Of a DNA stretch of 64,000 nucleotides, positions 49,313-60,802 are shown piece after piece (positions within the stretch are counted from its first letter, which is position 1; each line of letters begins with the position of its first letter). The notes under the pieces were generated by a model, which made no database searches, had not been told where the DNA came from, and was given only the letters and a program-made list of their open reading frames with translations. The stretch comes from Notospermus geniculatus (taxonomy: Eukaryota > Nemertea > Pilidiophora > Heteronemertea > Lineidae), in contig NMRB01000023.1 in assembly GCA_002633025.1 (NCBI GenBank), positions 654,543 to 718,542 of the forward strand. Reading direction: 5' to 3'. Made by a program: the position numbers and the translations under genes.

Positions 49313-49445
49313 GTTGGCTCTCAAAAAGCAATACACCATTGTTGGTTTTTCCGTAGGAACTGCAAACACTGACTACCCACCCATAGTTTTCAACGGCTGA
49401 ATTACCAACAGAGATCCAACTCCTGCAAGAAGACCCTGACGTGGA
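49313..49445 (+). repeat. Dispersed repeat D copy
   Basis: gttggctctcaaaaagcaat, ccattgttggtttttccgta, cccatagttttcaacggctg, then ccaactcctgcaagaaga. Uninterrupted copy used for comparison with 36757-37250. Confidence 0.65.
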
Positions 49446-51835
49446 TGGCGACTTCATCGAAGTCTTGGAGGACAAAAGGTGTGTTTTTCTCAGTTGAGAA
49501 GTCAATCTCTCCGTACATTCAAACAACGGTACAATACAAATGTAGTAAAGTGTGCATGGATGTTTGCCTGACAGCCAGCCAGCTACCGCAGGCTACTACA
49601 CACCCCACAGAACAGAAGGCTTCAATCGAAAAGAAACGTTGTCGATGGATGATTGAAGATTACATTGAGTCGTTAAGAAAAGGGAAAATTGAGATAGAAA
49701 ATCGCCTTTTCCGTTGGTGACGGATTGTAGGAGACGATTACTGTTTCCTCGTGCACATCCGGGCTTTATGTGGGGATTAGGTTCCGGTGACGAATGGCAT
49801 CATTTCCCAGGATTAAAACTAAATGGTGGTTCTGTTTTTTAACGCGATATCTTCCGCTGAACGGATATTGTCGACGTACATATGTGGTACGTCAGTGCCG
49901 TGAACTTATCTCGATGTACATGTATATCCTACGATAATTTCTTCTTCACTGACGATGAAGGAGAAATGATGCGTGAAAATACTGTCAGACGAGACGTTAC
50001 GCATCGGTGAAGACTCACATCAAAGAATGTTCGAGCGAAAAAAATACATCGAAAAACGGTTCGACGGTAGCCTACAAAAATCGTTGAGGGTTTCTATAAT
50101 GCTTCGAATATCTTTACGTTACGAACACAAGGATAAGCAAACATCATTAGCTCACGTCTGACAACAAACCTTGTTTACAGTTCAGAAAACGACAATGATG
50201 GCCCGTCATTTTTCAAATGGTAACCAAGGAAGTGTGATAAAGCCGGAACTGTGATATTGTCTGCCAATATATAATCACACCATATGCCAGTATCACACAT
50301 AAATCCTGAAATGGACATTTATTTTCTTTTTATTTCACGCGAAGCGGAGGAACCAATTAATCAATGTGCATTTCCCCAATGATTCTAGCAGCTTCATGGT
50401 CTTGTCAATAGATCCACCAAGCATGACCTCAACAATTCAACCGTGGATGGAACCTTGGTCAAACATCCCATACATTTTACAGATAAATAATTGCATTGGG
50501 ACACCCACTTCAATTTCATTCCTTTATAAAGGAGGCCTGCCTGTACTCAGGATTGAATAGAGGTTTTCTGAATCCTAAAGTCTGATGCAATTTCGCGATT
50601 TCCTTCATTCGCTGGGTGTACTCTGTTTTCATTGATGGAGAATTTCTTTGAAGTCTCTCAATTATTCAAGAAAACGTTCACAGCTACTTGATGGTTCCTT
50701 CGTTCGCGATTCAGCCGTGGGACACGGATGCCTGCACAAACAGCATTAACACCGTCGTCGCTTCAAAGCTGCACGCCGTATTGCATTAGTACACTTGACC
50801 CGATGCACCAAGCATGTACACTGGGTGCGCATAACGTGCACACATAGATGACATGAATATGAGTGATCACGGCGATTAGCAACTTTGGCATGTTTAAATG
50901 ATTGAAACACTTTGCCTTTACGTGATTACATGAAATAAATGTGGTGGAAATCAATACGGTAAGTGTTACTCTTTTCCAAGGCTAAAATCGCAGTATCACG
51001 ATTCAACGGCAGCGACACTTGTGTTGGCTATACAGATCGTTTTCAGGCTGTAACCTTTCATTGCACATTAACGTTTTTCTTCGAAAAAAGCTTGAAAGCC
51101 ACCTGGAACTTATAAAATACTTATGAGATTAATTGGAAAACTCAGAGAGTCCTTTCCAATGAATACTTAATTAAGTAACAGGGTTTCTGTAAGATTTAAC
51201 GATTTGGTAGTTTATTAATTTCATTGAAATTACCACACTGCCAGTGGAAGGGTTAAAACTGGCTCATGTAAAATGGATCGGAGGCAGGGCTATAGGCCAC
51301 ACGAAAGACCTGGGACAAGCAACCTGATAGGAATCAAACTTGCATGATACCGTTGGTTTAATGTTCATCATGATTCAATACACGTGAAGCTTTCAGACAT
51401 ATCCTGCTTTGGAAAAAAATAACCCGTCTCTGTGACGTCGAGCGTTTCGGGCTCGGCTTCCCAATCAACATGACCAGATAAAAACGCAAACGACCGAGTC
51501 ATGCGTTGCGGGAGAGACCGTCCCTTCTGATTTGGACGTTTATCTTCCGTTCATCCTATTACTTGCTTTATATACTAATTGATCCGTAATCCCCTGTTTG
51601 AGGTGCATCTCTTCAAAAGCTCAGTCGTCACGACACCGTGCGTGAAACCTCCCATCCGAACACTTGTAGTTTACCAACGTTGGCCGGAATTATTTTCTCC
51701 TGATTATTAAGCTGGGATTTCGCGCCAGCAGATGGATGCTTGGACTTGTGTCCCAGGCACAAAATCCACATGCCTTCTCCAATTCAGTCCAATCCACGAT
51801 TGCTCTAGTGAGGGCCTACTAACAAAGATCTAAAG

Positions 51836-51955
51836 ATGATAGAACCTCTCCCACGGTCCGGCGTCCGCTGCAGTAGCAATCAGCGCGCCCGTCGGGGACA
51901 CGGAAGACCAGTCCTCTCGAGGGAGCCGTTGGACGATTTGCCAATGCCCTCAGTA
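51836..51955 (+). CDS. Possible first exon of unknown gene
   Basis: An ATG opens a frame of about 40 codons, rich in Arg and Pro, that ends at a good donor (CCCTCA|GTAAGC). The frame also continues through the donor to a stop near 52201. No second exon was identified and the product is not recognised. Confidence 0.17.
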
Positions 51956-52289
51956 AGCATGTTCTCAATCTATCATCATTCAAGATCGATCAACAGATGT
52001 AAGATAGGCACATTTAGCGATACCACGATACCAGTCAAGGCTGTTTCAACAACACGCAATATGACCATAAATTCTCTCGAGGCAACGTCCATTGCTAACC
52101 AATTGTTGGCAAGCCCAAAAGAGCTGCAACTTATCACAAACTGGCTAGCTCAGGATTCAGGCATTCGTCGCGAAGAAAAAAAAGATAAGGAGCCCGGCTG
52201 AGGCTGACGTGCAATTAGCCGGTTGACTGAACAGGCGAACTAATGAGTAAATGGAGAGTATGACCAAATGTAAATTGAATTCCAAATCA

Positions 52290-52460
52290 GCTGTGGTGAC
52301 CTTGACCTTTGACTTTTTGACCCCTAAACGAAAAGGCTTCTTTAGGTCATCATGCCTAACACATACTAGTACATGTACATGTACACAAAGAATCTTACCG
52401 TCTGCTGTGATGACCTTGACCTTTCACTGTGGTGCCCTTGACCTTTAAACTTTTGACCCA
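52290..52460 (+). repeat. tgaccttgaccttt repeat pair
   Basis: gtgaccttgacctttgac at about 52297 and gatgaccttgacctttcac at about 52410, plus gcccttgacctttaa after it. Each contains spaced TGACCT half-sites of the nuclear-receptor type, but the block looks like a dispersed repeat. Confidence 0.5.
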
Positions 52461-53135
52461 ATATTGGCTTCACGGTTGGAACAGAAACAAGTTTACTTTT
52501 GATGATATACTTTAGACGAAGTGAAATCATTTTTCAAAAAATTACATAAATCACCAGAATTTTCGATAGCCTGCGGTACATAGACGTCTGTAGCGAATGT
52601 AAATTAATAGTTCAAAGATAAGAGTCAATGGCCTTGGGTTTATCCGGCTATCAGAACCTAAAGAATCGTATGATATATGACTTGAATAATCAAGTCGGAC
52701 ATGAAAGAAGTTATTTTACTTTGCATCTATTGAGAAGCCAAAAGCTACTTGATTGATGTAAAAGTAAAAAGACCTTCAGCGATTTGAATTCCTAGATTTT
52801 CAACAATCCAATATCCTCGTTCAAAGGCAAAGACTATTGAATTCCCACAGAATTCTCTATCAGTGGGAATTAAAAGAAGAAACGTAAGCTAATTTGAATG
52901 TGTTGCATAATGACGTCAAAGTGTTACCTTATGACGTCATTGATGCGCCGCCTAGCGCCCAGTACGTGAGTTAATAGCCAGTTTGCAGTGTGATGAAGTC
53001 TGTAGTGCGATAATCAAGAAATCCGCAGGTTTTGCAGGAAAACCATTCCCAATTTTTTGCACAATTTCTGGACTTTCTCATTTTCGGTAAACTATAAAAA
53101 ATAATTTGACATCGCTCGCGGCGAAGGTGGAGTTG

Positions 53136-53747
53136 AGACACCCTATCCGTCGATTTCTGGTGATATACTAAATAAATATCACGACGGAAAAAAGAGACTT
53201 TAATATGTTTATTGTTGATCTTTCTTTCTCATCAATATCCTCTAATCATCACTTTCCCATTTTTCCAATACCACCCAATCATTATGGTATCTTGGTATGA
53301 TCATGGCAAACATCATCATGTGATACCATTTGATAGTTTGTATCACTTTTTGACCTTTTAATGAAAACTCGATAATAGCAATGGGAAAAAAACATTCCAG
53401 ATACTAGAATATACCTCATATTAGCCTTATAGGCGACATCGGGCGAATTTAACGTTCAGTAGGAGGAAACCGGAGTACCCGCTGAAAACCTGTGTTGTCA
53501 AAGACAGCAATAGCAGTATCTATCATTATATAGAAAATATCTCATAACCATGACAACATAATTGACATGAAGTGTAAACAAGTTCGAATACTATCTCACG
53601 TTGTTCTTTCGCTGCATCAATTCAAGTGAGCAGCTTCAATAAAAGTTTTGTGAAATGGCAATAGGCGGCAACTTTCCGCAGAAATCAGTAGAGACATATA
53701 AAACTATCGTCAACTCACCCTCCAGGTTCCGCAAACTCGGCTAATCC
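53136..53747 (+). repeat. Left flank of the assembly gap, duplicated at the right
   Basis: agacaccctatccgtcgatt to ctaatcc. It matches 54258-54864 with a few substitutions and one deletion of about ten bases. Contains taggaggaaaccggagtacc, which I recall as a widespread invertebrate repeat. Confidence 0.9.
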
Positions 53748-54257
53748 NNNNNNNNNNNNNNNNNNNNNNNNNNNNNNNNNNNNNNNNNNNNNNNNNNNNN
53801 NNNNNNNNNNNNNNNNNNNNNNNNNNNNNNNNNNNNNNNNNNNNNNNNNNNNNNNNNNNNNNNNNNNNNNNNNNNNNNNNNNNNNNNNNNNNNNNNNNNN
53901 NNNNNNNNNNNNNNNNNNNNNNNNNNNNNNNNNNNNNNNNNNNNNNNNNNNNNNNNNNNNNNNNNNNNNNNNNNNNNNNNNNNNNNNNNNNNNNNNNNNN
54001 NNNNNNNNNNNNNNNNNNNNNNNNNNNNNNNNNNNNNNNNNNNNNNNNNNNNNNNNNNNNNNNNNNNNNNNNNNNNNNNNNNNNNNNNNNNNNNNNNNNN
54101 NNNNNNNNNNNNNNNNNNNNNNNNNNNNNNNNNNNNNNNNNNNNNNNNNNNNNNNNNNNNNNNNNNNNNNNNNNNNNNNNNNNNNNNNNNNNNNNNNNNN
54201 NNNNNNNNNNNNNNNNNNNNNNNNNNNNNNNNNNNNNNNNNNNNNNNNNNNNNNNNN
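53748..54257. other. Assembly gap of 510 N
   Basis: No sequence. The frame spanning it has no meaning. Confidence 1.
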
Positions 54258-54864
54258 AGACACCCTATCCGTCGATTTCTGGTGATATACTAAATAAATA
54301 TCACGATGGAAAAAAGAGACTTTAATATGTTTATTGTTGATCTTTCTTTCTTTATCCTCTAATCATCACTTTACGATTTTTCCAATACCACCCAATCATT
54401 ATGGTATCTTGGTATGATCATGGCAAACATCATCATGTGATACCATTTGATAGTTAGTATCACTTTTTGACCTTTTAATGAAAACTCGATAATAGCAATG
54501 GGAAAAAACATTCCAGATACTAGAATATACCTCATATTAGCCTTATAGGCGACAACGGGCGAATTTAACGTACAGTAGGAGGAAACCGAAGTGCCCCGGA
54601 GAAAACCTGTGTTGTCAAAGACAGCAATAGCAGTATCTATCATTATATAGAAAATATCTTATAACCATGACAACATAATTGACATGAAGTGTAAACAAGT
54701 TCGAATACTATCTCACGTTGTTCTTTCGCTGTATCATTTCAAGTGAGCAGCTTCAATAAAAGTTTTGTGAAATGGTAATAGGCGGCAACTTTCCGCAGAA
54801 ATCAGTAGAGACATATAAAAGTATCGTCAACTCACCTTCCAGGTTCCGCAAACTCAGTTAATCC
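54258..54864 (+). repeat. Right flank of the assembly gap, copy of 53136-53747
   Basis: Begins directly after the last N with the same base that starts the left copy, and continues past the shared end into unique sequence. Confidence 0.9.
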
Positions 54865-55226
54865 AACGATAATTCGAGATAAAGCGTACTAGTCCAGGCG
54901 TAGTATGTCCCTGATGCGTTCGCTCCTTTGAGACGAGACGCAATGAGCAATGCAACTGCTGCACTCCTTTCCTGGTGGCGGAGAGCATCGCCAACGTCAA
55001 TATACTGGGGACGGGGTTGGTAGTATTTAAGGCGAAGTTGCAGGGGATGCTTACGTATACCAACTTTAATATTGCCTCTGCTTATACAAGGTGGTCGTTT
55101 AGCTAAGAACGATGCTTTTTCTTTAGTATTTCGTAATGATTGCCAAAATTTGAAAATGACGCACAACGAACTGCTGAAGAAAATAAACATGTAGTTTTGA
55201 AAGCCAATTTTTTTTGTACACGTCAT
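54855..55226 (-). CDS. Hypothetical 122-residue ORF beside the gap
   Basis: The ATG is at 55226. The C-terminal half is protein-like (LRHQERSAAVALLIASRLKG, then ASGTYYAWTSTLYLELSLD). The N-terminal third is hydrophobic (MFIFFSSSLCVIFKFW). An acceptor-like ttcttag occurs within. Family not recognised. It touches the gap-flank duplication at its 3' end. Confidence 0.18.
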
Positions 55227-57293
55227 ACGATTACGACAGCTGGGTGAGTTGATTGCTGGATTTTATTCATCGCATCACACCAACAGATGCGACAGCAATA
55301 GAGTTCTGAGTAGAGATTCCATCTGAGCCAGATATCGATCTTTCAAATCCAGTCTCGATCATTCGATAAGGCGAGGACTAACCGTCGCAAGATCGAACAT
55401 ACGTGGCCATATCTGCATATCACTGCTTATGATGCGAAATTGAAGTATCGTTAGAAATAAAAGGTTTCTTATTACTGTTGAATTAGATACGATTTCTTTA
55501 TTTGCATCAGTATTGCGAACTTATTGGCTCGGAGGGACGACTGTTATTTTCCAATCAACTAGAAGGAAAGACGTTAGGTGTCCAGGGTAAAGCGAGTTTC
55601 GAAATCTCGTGTAATTTGACCATTCACCAGGGACAATTCTCACAACTTTCTGACGAAAAGATACACAACTTCGCGAAACACAAAAAAAAGGCGATGTCAA
55701 CTTAGGTAGGAAATTTCTTTCGTGCGACAGATCGATGTCTTTTCTCCACGTCTCCCGGCGTCGCATGATCCACAAGAAGTCTTGTCAACTGAGATGAGAT
55801 TTTACTGTTTGATACGACAGAAAAGCACAATCAGTTATTCTGGAGAACTACAGGATGAGGATTTGTGGTAGCACGCACCAATGGTCTCTGGGTTAATCAA
55901 TGAAATATCGAAAATGCACTCGACGCAAGCTGATTCATTTCCCCAGGATCTTGATACAAACATCCGGTCCTCAATATATCGCGAAGTGGTTCTTCGGCTT
56001 GTGGCAGCAAGCGCGTTTGGCATGGTTCAAGCAATTTTATTCCGTTGTTCTTATGAAATCGATCCTCTCGTACATTAATGAACTGTGTTTTATTCCCACA
56101 GACGAGCATCGAAGGGTATTGTCTAGACAAAAGTGCTTTCGTATTTATACTTATAAGTGACATGGAGGGACAGCAGCTCTGGCAAGCGCTCTCACGTCGC
56201 GGAAATCTGATACAAAGAACACGGACCGATTGAAAGAAGGTACTAAAATCATGAGATAATAGATTATAAATTATTTCAACAGACACCACATTTGTGGGAT
56301 TTGCAGGTAACAATGACGTTGTCGAACTTTCAACTACGTCACCGACATAGTCTGGTTACCTGAGCTGCCGTATCGTGGCGCTGACTGATTTGCGATATCG
56401 CAATTCAGTCCGCGCCACGATACGGCAGCTCAGGGAACCAGACTACCTCCGACAACCTCCTCAATGATTTCGAACAAATTCGAGACCAATGCCATGTATT
56501 GGCGTAATTTACCAAAACACAGGGTTACCCAAGGAACGGTAATCACTTTTAGGCTCATCGAACCGAAGAAGACAATTTTGATGAACCCTCACAAATTGCT
56601 TCAATAACATGTAGACGAGTCCAATTTTATGGTGTATGATTTCTAAGCACGAATAAATGAATCACTTTCTCGGTTCGTTTTGCACTAAACTAACTTACTT
56701 CCAAGTCGTGTTTGGTATTTTTTTGTGGGATGGACTTGATCAGTAAGTTCATTCTGCGTTCACAAGTAAACTTCACTTTTAAATTAGGCCTTGTTGGAAG
56801 AATTTTTTCTCTGACTATGAATTTCGTTTTGTTCTGAGTATTGCCATGGATGGCTTAGTGTCGTTGGATCCAACATACAGGCAATGACTATGGAGTTCTT
56901 CTTGCTCTGAGGGTTGCGACGGATATTTTTGTTGCAACTGCAGTTGGATACCATAGGCTATCCAGTGATATATCTTGAAACAAGGATGGATACCGGCATG
57001 TATTTCACCAATGAAAGAGGCTGTTCGTTTTCGTCACTTGAGGAAACTGAGTTGTGATCCTTGAGAAAATGGAGAAAGCTAATGAAGCTGCAAATTGCAG
57101 CGATTAGGCCTACTCTGTAAAGCACAACAAATAATCCTTGCAATTTGCAGGCGCATAGCTTTTTCCGTTTTCCCAAGGATCACAACTCAGATTCCTCAAG
57201 TGACGAAAACGAACAGCCCCTTTCACGGATACCAGTATGAACCAGCATTTCCTTCACCATTCTTCAATAATTGCTCAGTTAACTCTGTTTCAG
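54865..57293. other. Upstream region of the vWA gene
   Basis: Holds the hairpin at 56348 and no certain exon. A 5' exon and the promoter of the vWA gene are expected here but could not be picked out. Confidence 0.4.
56348..56445. mobile_element. 98-bp hairpin element
   Basis: tagtctggttacctgagctg and ccgtatcgtggcg on the left; cgccacgatacgg and cagctcagggaaccagacta on the right. Long, nearly perfect stem, loop with tgcgatatcgca, itself a palindrome. Confidence 0.85.
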
Positions 57294-57373
57294 GAATATG
57301 GCCGGGTGAAAACCATGGCTTGTTGATAGCCAAGGCATTGAGAGGAGTTGATGCCGTCCTGAGAAGCACATGG
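57294..57373 (+). other. Probable 5' UTR or upstream coding part of the vWA gene's first listed exon
   Basis: A good acceptor (ctctgtttcag) ends at 57293. From there the frame of the vWA protein is open to its first ATG at 57374, so this piece is either 5' UTR or coding sequence reached from an exon further left. It contains several short out-of-frame ATGs, for example ATGGCCGGGTGA near 57298, which would act as small upstream frames if the segment is UTR. Confidence 0.45.
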
Positions 57374-59743
57374 ATGTGCCTACTTTTGATGTTTTCAGGC
57401 GTTCATGGTACCAACTTCTACACACGCAGTAAGTACATGTACATGTAGAACCATATACGGGATTTGGATATGTGCTGTACTTTCTTACAACTTGAATTTT
57501 TACAGTGTAGTTATGGCAGACGAGTTTCGGCTGCTTCTTTTTCGAAAGGCCCGATCAAAACACGACTACGTTTTCTCTTCCAGCATGTGGGAGTTCCCAA
57601 ATGCCAGCTGACGTCATATTCGTTTTAGACGAATCAGGAAGCGTTGGCTTACAGAATTTCCACACGACATTACACTTCGCTTTGAACGTTACAAAGCACT
57701 TCAACATGGGTCGTGATTCGATACAAGTTGGTGTGATTACCTTTTCGCGTCAAGCCGAGATGGATATTGCATTAAATCAAACTGCAAGTTATGAAGATTT
57801 CGTGACGGCTGTGGAGCAGATCCAGTTTAGTGCTGGCGGCACATATACCCATATAGCCCTAAACAAAATGCGAAAAATGTGAGTTTGACAAACAACATGT
57901 CTTACATGCACAACATACATGCACAGTACTAAAGGTGTGACACAAAGTGAAGGTACACACATGTACGCATATGACCACGTAGGCATGAAAGTGTCCAAAT
58001 GAAAAAGGGATATGACAATATGAGCAAAAATAAAAAGTCACCCATGTTCACCATTTTATCCGTTGTCTACACCCTCACGGTTGACAGTCAGTGACGCGTT
58101 GTTATCAATCAGTGAGAGAGAGACACTGAAATATCACGAAAGCAAAGGTTGGCGAATAGGCCTAGGCCTATACTGGCCATGGAGGGCGATATCGTTGCAT
58201 TTCTATCTAGTTTTGTAAATTGAACTCAGTGCATCTTCCTCTCCCAATATCTTTACCCAGCGGGTTTTCTGAGGCATTCGGCGCTAGGAAGAACGTGGCG
58301 AGGGTTGGCATCGTGGTGACGGACGGCCGGTCCAACAAGAAGGAACTCACGCTTCGAGCGGCTGAGAAATGTCACAACGAAAGCTTCATCATGTTCTGTA
58401 TTGGCGTAGGTAGGTAGGTTTTGGTCAAACTAAACAACAACAGTTTCGGTGTACTCTTTTCTACAAATTTCATAGATAACCGTACTCTCAGTTTAACAGG
58501 AATTGGATTGAAGAGAAGGTGCCATGAATCGCCCTACATAAAGGTGTTTCTCTGCAAGAAACAACCTGCACTAACTATCCAACCGTGGAAATGAGCATGA
58601 TGAAGTCAAAAAAACTTTCTACTCTTAATCTCATCCTGTTTAAGGAAACAACCTTGATAACGATGAACTGCAGGCCATCGCGTCAACGCCAGCAAAGAGT
58701 CACCTCTTCACAGTTACCGACTTCCTGGCTCTCCTCGCAGCTGAAATGGCTGTTGTTGATGAGACGTGTGACTGTAAGTAATTCATTCACACATTTCCGC
58801 TACGACTTGCATTTCTTTGGGAGCAGCAACTCACGCGGCATAAAAAACAAACGCCTTTCCGTTTCGTCTCAAAGATAGGATTGCAAAGTTGCAAAGAACA
58901 AGATACACAGGAAGTAGATTTGCGTGTCTCATCACAGATTAATTTTCTATGCTTACAGCTTTGGAAGACTACGCTATGATGTTCCTGATGGGCGATGTAA
59001 ATATTCCAGGGCCCAACTCAACGGCAGATTCGTCACTACCTCCTTCCATGCAGGGCCTCACCGGCGGTCAAATAGCCGGAATTATCCTAGGGACCATGGG
59101 TGTGGCAGGACTTATCTTCGTCTCCACGTTCTTCCTGCATAAACTCTACCTCAAGCGTAAGCTGACGAGAGTTGCTGCACAGGTTTCAATGGGTTGTGAC
59201 GCTGAGACAGGGTGGCCTGTGTCTGCTGCCAAGGGGTGTCCGGAGAAAATCCCACAGACCGCTATCCTGACGCCGCAGACCTTCAACAAAAAGGCCAGCA
59301 AACTGCCATCATTGGATCCCAAAGCAGAGAACGATATTGGAAATGCTAAACCTCTGGATACGAAGGAAATGAACAAAAACAAACAAGGCAGGAAGGAAGC
59401 GAATAAGAAATTAAAGGGGGCTAAACAAAAGATGGAAAAATCAACTAAGAAATCTAGTAAACAACATTCGAAGCCGTCCACCAAAAATGCCAGTGCGCCA
59501 AAGGAGAAATCATTCACTGTACCAAAGAAGAAACCCTCCTCTGTGCCGAAGGAAGAGTCATCTTCTGCGCCAAATGAGCAATCTTCCTCTGCGCCAAATG
59601 AGAAAACTTCCACTCCGAAGGAGAAAAAGATCGTTCCATCGAGAAAGGACAGTGTATTCGGCGGTAGTGCACGCCGAACTGGTGAGTCGAAGAGGGCAAG
59701 CTCTCCACTGGTGAAGGTAATAAGCGTGAAATCAGCCAAGTAG
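57374..59743 (+). CDS. Single-pass membrane protein with an extracellular von Willebrand factor A domain
   Basis: Exons 57374-57428, 57584-57878, 58261-58409, 58645-58773 and 58959-59743 join in phase through GT/AG sites to give 470 residues plus stop. A short hydrophobic start (MCLLLMFSGVHG) is followed by a vWA domain at about 28-205. The MIDAS metal site is complete: DESGS at 34-38, Thr105 in GGT, and Asp138 in TDGR. Cys20 and Cys208 bracket the domain and probably pair. N-glycosylation sequons occur at NVT 53, NQT 83, an NES in the domain and an NST in the stalk. A helix at about 248-269 is followed by a basic tail of some 200 residues. vWA domains of this type bind matrix or cell-surface ligands through a divalent cation; the ligand is unknown. 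The start is the weak point: the frame stays open upstream to an acceptor at 57293, so another 5' exon may supply a longer signal sequence. The ATG four bases earlier (57370) is out of frame and would terminate. Confidence 0.88.
59411..59650 (+). repeat. Degenerate Lys/Ser repeats in the cytoplasmic tail of the vWA protein
   Basis: The tail has short repeats of the type S-A/V-P-K/N-E-K/E/Q-S-S, such as SSVPKEES, SSAPNEQS and SSAPNEKT, after a lysine-rich segment. At DNA level units such as tctgcgccaaatgag recur. The region looks disordered and strongly basic, and carries many Ser/Thr that could be phosphorylated. It has no recognisable domain. Confidence 0.75.
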
Positions 59744-59902
59744 GAAACAAGGCAACAAAATTTTGGTATCCGCGGTTTTGAAGACGATCTTGGTGCTTTG
59801 TGGAGATACGTGTTCCTGCAGTACAGTACATGTGTTCGTGAGGCCTACATGTTTGTACTCTGCGCGGGGCGATGTTGAACTACGGCAACGCCGTGGTTAT
59901 AA

Positions 59903-59916
59903 TTAAATGGAATAAA
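59903..59916 (+). terminator. Polyadenylation signals of the vWA gene
   Basis: ATTAAA (from 59903) and AATAAA (59911-59916) lie about 160-170 bases after the vWA stop codon, on the coding strand and before the convergent ferritin gene. This is the expected place for a short 3' UTR to end. Confidence 0.6.
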
Positions 59917-60802
59917 TGGATTGCTGCATTTATTTCAATATCTATCTCTTTTTGACACTCCTGGATACTGGCCAGTGCCGTCTTATCATGCACATATTGA
60001 CATTTTTTAAAGGTGGAAATTTCAACATACATATATTTGTACATTAAATAGAGAAACTAAACCCAGCAAGGTAAGGTGGAATGTATCAATACGTAAAAGG
60101 TGTGAGGAATCGAAAAAACAAGGAAATATGACTGAGTGACATGTGCAAAAGCGGTGGAAAGGGGTCACCTTATCAAGGGAGATACGACTTTGTTCTAGAC
60201 GAGACAAAGGAATGATAAGATCAAGTCCTCAATGCGTATCGATTGGTTGATCTCCGGGGTGTCTGGAATGGTTGGTGGGCAATGACCTGACCAGTCAGTA
60301 TCACAGTTATAGGTATTTGTAAGCATTGAAATGAAATATTGCGCCGATAAATATAAATATAATTGGTAAAAAGGCGTTGGAACTGATTAACTGATGAATT
60401 GCTACGTGATTTCTTGGCATATACCATTAATCTCACACAACATCGTTCCCTGAAGTTCGAGAGAAGTCTCCACAGAAAACACAGTGCTCTGTGAATTAGA
60501 TAAGCCATTGACTAATTGTCTATAACGTCTATGATTAAACATTGCACTTTGTAATCACGATATTTGATGAGATTATAACATACAGTCATATACATGTAGA
60601 TTTCATATCACAGACAGCAGTATAAAGGCCAAATTACCGAAAAAAACCAACATTTTGCAAGTAGATGTACTAAGCTAAATGGGCCCTCAGTACAAACATC
60701 CGCCACAGGCAGGAATTTGGACTCTGTAACTTTAAATGAGGCCTTTCCAAAACACATTTCGAGAATCCATTGTTCCGTGTTCGTTGTTTTGAACTTGGTG
60801 GT
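59917..60802. other. Convergent 3' region between the vWA and ferritin genes
   Basis: Includes the 3' UTR of ferritin on the minus strand. No clear AATAAA for ferritin was spotted. No third gene is seen. Confidence 0.5.

Larger units (their letters stand above)
49446..53135. other. No gene seen beyond one weak first exon
   Basis: The frame at 49445-49720 ends in a charged helix-like stretch but has no motif. See 51836 for the donor-bearing frame. Two cgtca/tgacgtca cores lie at about 52910-52940. Confidence 0.4.

Noticed and set aside
53715-54263. 182-residue ORF
   Set aside because: Made almost wholly of N.
59146-59739. 197-residue minus-strand ORF, Phe/Ser rich
   Set aside because: Exact antisense of the vWA protein's lysine/serine-rich tail; a shadow of that exon.
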